64,000 bases of DNA from Perca fluviatilis (Eukaryota > Chordata > Actinopteri > Perciformes > Percidae). The notes below the pieces were generated by a model that saw nothing but the letters and a program-made list of their open reading frames with translations, was not told the origin of the DNA and did not search any database. Within the stretch, counting starts at the first letter, position 1, and each line of letters begins with the position of its first letter. The translations under genes were made by a program, and so were the position numbers. The stretch is from assembly GCF_010015445.1 (NCBI RefSeq), contig NC_053119.1, positions 27,789,383 through 27,853,382 of the forward strand, read 5' to 3'. Positions 58,807 to 64,000 of the stretch are shown here, piece after piece.

Positions 58807-59683
58807 AATTTGTTCTTTACTGTATTCTAAAATGATACTTACTACATATGTTTATGGTTTTGTATGCTACTGTATACAACACTGTCCTAATATCACAACA
58901 GGATGTTTTGCAGAATAAATATTTTCTGTTTTTAACATTGCATAGGTGTTTGCAGTGTACTCTTCAACCCTTCACAGCAGATTACTTTCACTCTAGAACA
59001 TTGTATGTATGTTACAGTTTTTCTTGATTGCTTTGACCTGCTTAAGGAAACTCGGATCCACTCGGTTTTCATAATCACTGTCTCAGCAGAGCAGAAGACA
59101 CCTCTTGCAAATGTGTAAACCCTTTCTCATTGGATTGACACCTTTTCCCCACCCTTTTGCAGAACAGTTAACACGGATGTCATTCAAGCAGTTCAAACTC
59201 CGTTGTTTTAGCCATGGTAACCAAACAGAAACCATCTGTTCCTAGCTATTAGAAACGACCTACATCAGTATGAAATCACTGAAGCGCCTGTTTAGTACTC
59301 CTTCACACAAATCTTCAATTAGCAATCAGTGTGCAGGATTAGGCCATGTGGCCCCATCATCATGACAGAAGAGACTGAGTAGCAATAGTGGCTATTTCTT
59401 ATACTCTACAGTAATAGATGTTTATACTTTACTGTAATAGATTTTATTTTTATTTTCTTAATTTCTTATACTCTAATATATTTTATTTTGGTTTGACATG
59501 TATTTTGTGTAATATTTACAGTATTTCAGTTTTCAGCCACAGTTTGAAAATAAGAATCAATGGAATCAATAAAATTTGCATCAAAGCATTTCTGATTCTG
59601 GATCCAGTTCTTTGCAAGAAGGCAAATTTGACAACAAACGGCACTGGCATGAAAACTACGTACAGAAATAGGCTACAAAAGAG

Positions 59684-59770
59684 ATAGATAGATAGATAGA
59701 TAGATAGAGATACTTTATTTATCCCGAAGGAAATGAAGGTTTCCAATAGCTTATACACAACTTACATCCA
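59684..59770 (-). mobile_element. LINE 3' end with (GATA)n tail
   Basis: On the minus strand the words ttccttcgggataaataaagta run into a TATC tetranucleotide run, the usual 3' end of a group of fish non-LTR elements. The upstream body could not be delimited; sequence up to about 60060 may belong to it. Confidence 0.65.
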
Positions 59771-60344
59771 CATAGGCACACAGACATATGACATATGACA
59801 TCCAAGCACACATACTACATAAATACAAAGAAATAGTGTGCCCTTACAGTAAAGTTTGGTTGTAGCATGTTTAAAGGAGCGGTGTGGAAAAAATGCAGAA
59901 AGGTGCAATGGCATCATAGTGCAAGATAGCGTCTATTTTATTATATTATTTATTATATAATTCTATATCTATTCAAGTACAACAGGCAACACAATATATC
60001 AAAAATAGAATAATCATTATTTAACTATACATAGACACTAGTAAAAGTTTAAGTTACGTAAAGTTGAAAACTGTCCATACAGAGAAAAGGACAGCGTGGT
60101 GTATTGACCATACATGCAAGGCACGGTTAGAGCCTTTTGCAAACAAAATGTGTCATTTTGACCATGAGTGCCACTGTTTCGGCCTGTGTGTTAACTGTTT
60201 TGAAAATGTGGAGTTTGCATTGACTGCTGCATCAAAGCAATCAAGAAAATCTGTAATGTAGATCTGGGGCTGTGAAAGACAAAAGAGCTTTAGATTTAGA
60301 AAAACAGTGTGTGCATGGAATATCCAAAGATTTACTATTATGAA

Positions 60345-60550
60345 AGAAGTGTTTGCCATTTGATGCAAAGGCTTCATTTTGAGATGTGTTTATGTCATTT
60401 TGAATGTAGTGTTTCATTTTGAAGGAGATATCAGCATTTATCAGCATCGGCATTTAGCATTCTGTGTGTACAGTTTTGGGAATTGTGTGTAGAGTTTTGA
60501 AAAAAGGAGACATAGTTTAAAAAAATGTGTGTAAGCAGCAACTGTAATAT
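60345..60550 (-). repeat. Repeat copy shared with 18664-18865
   Basis: In reverse order and orientation it has gtttgccatttgatgcaaag, cattttgagatgtgtttatg, gtgtagagttttgaaaaaag and gtgtaagcagcaactgtaa, matching the copy in tbxas1 intron 2. It may be the right end of a roughly 2.3-kb composite that starts at 58245. Confidence 0.7.
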
Positions 60551-61068
60551 TGTGCAACATTGTGTTTTATGGCATTGTGTGACTGGGTGTCACACCGGTG
60601 AGAATAAAACCAATTAGAACATTTTAGTTCATTTTGCCTTTTTGCCTGAAAATCACTAGTAGACTCCGACCTCTTGTGTCTTATTGTTTAATAATACAAA
60701 TATGCTGGCACAGAGTCACAGCGCAGAATATTTAGCTGCAGCCAAGTGGCAGCACTCGCAAAGCTAATATATGTATCAGTGGGAACGTCAGATTATCTAG
60801 TGTACTCTAGAGGTGCACACAGTCCTAACCACTGGCCGTTCCATGTCGCAGCGCAAACACAAAGCAGGCAGTAAACAGAAACTGTGCTGGGCAACGAGAT
60901 AACATTTGTGTGAGTCGAATATGTTTGTTTGTAACAGGGTTGGTAAGGTCCATTTACGAAGCTTTTTATAAACACGGCAGATCATTGCCACTGAAATCAG
61001 TCTCCCATGTTAAAACTTGGATCAGTGTTTCATGTGTGCGCGTGGGAGAAAAAGATGCAGACACAGAC

Positions 61069-61072
<4 letters not shown>

Positions 61073-61119
<47 letters not shown>
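61073..61119. repeat. (GT)n microsatellite
   Basis: About 23 GT units. Confidence 0.95.
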
Positions 61120-61120
<1 letters not shown>

Positions 61121-64000
61121 ACCCAGGCTCAGAGTCTGATGTTCTAGAGCGAGATGTAATTGGTGGTCTCATTAATCCGCCGGACAGAGTGTAAAGTGAA
61201 CAAAGATAACGAAATCCTGCTTACAACACAGCATTACAACACTCAAACGCAAACACTCACCACCGCCCGCCAACATCAGCCCCCCAGAAAAACATGTTTA
61301 TGCGAAGACAAAACGCAATATCCCTAATGCAAACCAAAATCAGTAAATAATGATTAACCCTTCTGATTACAGTCCGGGTGTTGTGCTAAGCTCCCAGAAT
61401 GCCTTGTTTCCTTTGTGAGCTATCTTTGCATGGCATGAATCACAGGTACAGTTCAGTTCCTAACCAAACACGTGCACACGCACATGTAAACACATACTGT
61501 AGCTACAGTACGTGCAGAATGTGGAAAATAGAAGAGCTTTTGGTTGATATGCAGTATTATTTTTGATGAACTTACCTTTATTTAACCAGGAAAAGCAGTA
61601 AACAGAAACCAAGTAAGTACACTCTGTCCATGAACTACTTGTACTTTGCGTGTATGATTAACGACTGCCATGAGAGGAGGAAGCAGCGGAGCAGAAAGCA
61701 AAACATCGGGTCAGCGTGGATAAGGGAGCGACATTGGGAGGAAAAAGCAAGAAATGGATGGGAGGAGGAGGTTAAGGGGCTACATGAGTGACACAAACAC
61801 ACACACACACACACACTCATACACACAGTCTCCATGGTCAGGCCGAGGCCAACGGTGGCGAAGGTTGCTATGGTGACATCCCACCAGATCGGTAATTACA
61901 ATTAACATCCCTTCTAAATGACCACCTCTCTCTCTTCTCCCCCAGTGTCTCTTGGGTAATTATAGACTTCAGCTCAGCTCACCCAAGCACTGTGGTTGGC
62001 CTCTTTTTTTTTTTTTTTATCTTAAAGCTTAATAATCCTGTCTGGAAACAATAGAGGCAAACTGCCCACTCTTTCAGGCTAAGAGGCTTGTTTCATCACT
62101 TCTTTTAGTGTTATCATCAGCATTAAAATCAATATGCGCCGCACACGTGAGCGGAGAACTTTCCGAATCATGCAAGCGGCAAAAGACTGCTGAAAGAATA
62201 TTGCTCTATGTTAAGGCGCTACATTACATTACGTAACATGAGCTCTCGCTGCATAAATACAAACTGAAAAGATGCAGTGAATTGTCCCCGCAAAATGAAA
62301 GAGCAGTTATAAGGCAGAGTTTCACAGTCACCGCGACTTACTGTATCTCTATTTCGCAGAAGGGCGGAGAAAGAGAAGAAAAGAGTTGACGAGGGAGGAG
62401 TGCTACAAAGGCACAAAAAGCAATAGACCCTATCCAGGTTGAAAAGAAGCCTCATCAAATGGCACTCTGTCAACGGTGTCACAACACGTGCAGTGTCAAG
62501 GAGAGATGGGGAGCGACAGTGATACAGTGGCAATGAGGGGAGAGCGTGAGACACAGCAAGGTGGCAAAAGAAATGAAGTGATTTTTGGTAAACCTAAGCT
62601 GGAAAGTAAATTAAGATGTGTGAAAAGCTCATTTGTTTGGGTATATCTACAGTGCAGGTCTGGTCCACTAACTCTGTTTTGTGGATTTATGTCAAGAATC
62701 TTGTATGCTTGGTGTTTTGCTCCAAGATGGAACAAGGAATTTCGATGGTCACACACGAAGATCCCACCGGGAATATTTTGGCAAGATCATGCAAGATTGC
62801 TCCACTCGTTTAAAGTCTTGCAGCGGCAGTGCAGACCCAGAGTGACAGAGATTTGTGGGTCGGAGACCTCAGCACAGCTAAAATTTGGAATTCAGAATCA
62901 GGACGCCGTACATTAAGGAGTATGCAATCAAATCACGAACGGCGAAGAGAAACGGCTTCCGTGGATGTAAATAGATCGCATGTGACGAGCATGTGAACGT
63001 GGACATGCATATAAGAATCACATTATGAAAATAAATACTGGATGGATGAATATTTATGGGTGTCATAGCTAAAGCAGATGGAAGAAATTAATACAGATGA
63101 ATCAGACAGAGAATGCATGGGGTGGGGGGGTGGGTATAAAAGGCTTGTGTGAAAGAAGAAAGAACAGAAGTAGACGGCAGGTTAGAAAGGTGGAGAAAAG
63201 GTGAAGGCTAGATGTAAAGAAAAAGGTGCATTGCAGGCTGAGGAAGGCAGAAGTCAACCTCATCTCTTTGATCCTGGAGGATGGGATAAGGCTGCTCTGG
63301 GGACACTCTCCCTCTGCCTAATTGCGTCCACATTACACGAGGGAATCAGACACCTGAAGAAATAGAAAAACGGCCGTCCTGTCTACAAATCCACCCACCC
63401 ATCACACCTCTGCTGCCCCCACTGTCATCCCCATCCTCCATCGGCAATTCTCCGGGTCATTATTTCATTCCACGGCCGCAGCACCCCAGACGGTCAAATC
63501 ATCTCGACAATAGATGGAGGAGCCCGGGAGCTTGTCCTGTTGTGTTTTTCCTGTCCAGTCCAGTGAGTTTGATCATTGCTAAATCCTCAATCCCTCTATC
63601 GCTGGGCCTCGGAGACAGAAATACAACAGGAGAGCAGAACTCTGGAGGAATACAAACTAAACTGACAGGCTTCAGCAGCTGCTAGCGTTTTTCTGCAAAG
63701 AGTTGGCTTCAATATGGATTCCCTAAAAATACATTGCAACGATGAGTGTGTTTACATGCATGCTACTGTCCTGGTTACGATTGAGTTTTTTTTATCCAAG
63801 TCATGTACTTGTGCAGCGGAACACCGGCCTCCCGTCTACTGTTTAAGTGAAGCTTGCACTCAAACCTATTGGTCCATCCCACTGTCTATCGACAAATCAA
63901 CAGTTCTGGTCATTATAAGCAAAATGAGCTATCATGCTCCCTCCCTTGTAACCCCTCCTTGTGTATTATTATGGCAATCCAATCAACGTGTGCATCCAAG
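61120..64000. other. Noncoding, possible conserved elements
   Basis: No exon recognised. 61850-62200 (with atcggtaattacaattaac and a homeobox-like word set) and 63240-63560 are high-complexity, repeat-free and look like candidate conserved noncoding elements. A 146-codon frame at 62476-62916 has no recognisable motif. Confidence 0.4.

Noticed and set aside
62476..62916. 146-codon plus-strand frame
   Set aside because: No domain, signal peptide or splice context; composition like other noncoding frames in the region.

Overview
The window is vertebrate, almost certainly teleost (percomorph-like) nuclear DNA. Genes are split by GT-AG introns, there are many long CA/GT microsatellites, and a tRNA-derived SINE and TTAA- and hAT-type elements of the kind common in ray-finned fish are present. 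Nothing prokaryotic was seen.

Layout. (1) 1-1529, minus strand: the first four coding exons of a coiled-coil ciliary gene that best fits ccdc113/cfap263; the gene runs off the left edge. (2) 2016-7260, plus strand: a complete 11-exon parp12-type gene (699 aa; CCCH zinc fingers, WWE, mono-ART domain). It is head-to-head with gene 1 and has a consensus ISRE about 90 bp before its ATG. (3) 10775-20824, minus strand: a complete 13-exon thromboxane-A synthase gene (tbxas1/CYP5A1, 562 aa), convergent with parp12. From general knowledge, human TBXAS1 and PARP12 are also convergent neighbours. (4) 24372-34679, minus strand: a complete fish-type NLR gene (about 1086 aa) with the order N-terminal leader, FISNA, NACHT, two LRR exons and PRY-SPRY/B30.2. 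Its upstream side carries a diverged duplication of a probable leader exon, one copy of which is split by a hAT element. (5) 37.3-64 kb: no recognisable coding exon; long unique-looking noncoding DNA with transposons and microsatellites.

The introns and intergenic DNA are rich in transposons that can be delimited from the sequence. Three hAT elements have exact 8-bp target duplications (25527-26456, 35228-37005, 42664-43847). One SINE has a 17-bp target duplication. Five elements are bounded by TTAA, four of them foldbacks. A Tc1-like fragment has lost its last catalytic residue, and there are LINE 3' ends and other terminal-inverted-repeat elements.

Biologically, parp12 and the NLR are innate-immune genes and tbxas1 makes an inflammatory lipid mediator, so the left half is an immune/inflammation neighbourhood. 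I found no evidence for a wholly new system. The most notable points are the hAT-split duplicated NLR leader, microsatellites abutting several splice sites, a perfect 25-bp hairpin inside a hAT element, and the set of TTAA foldback elements. Exon coordinates were read by eye from splice consensus and reading-frame continuity, and none was tested against transcripts.
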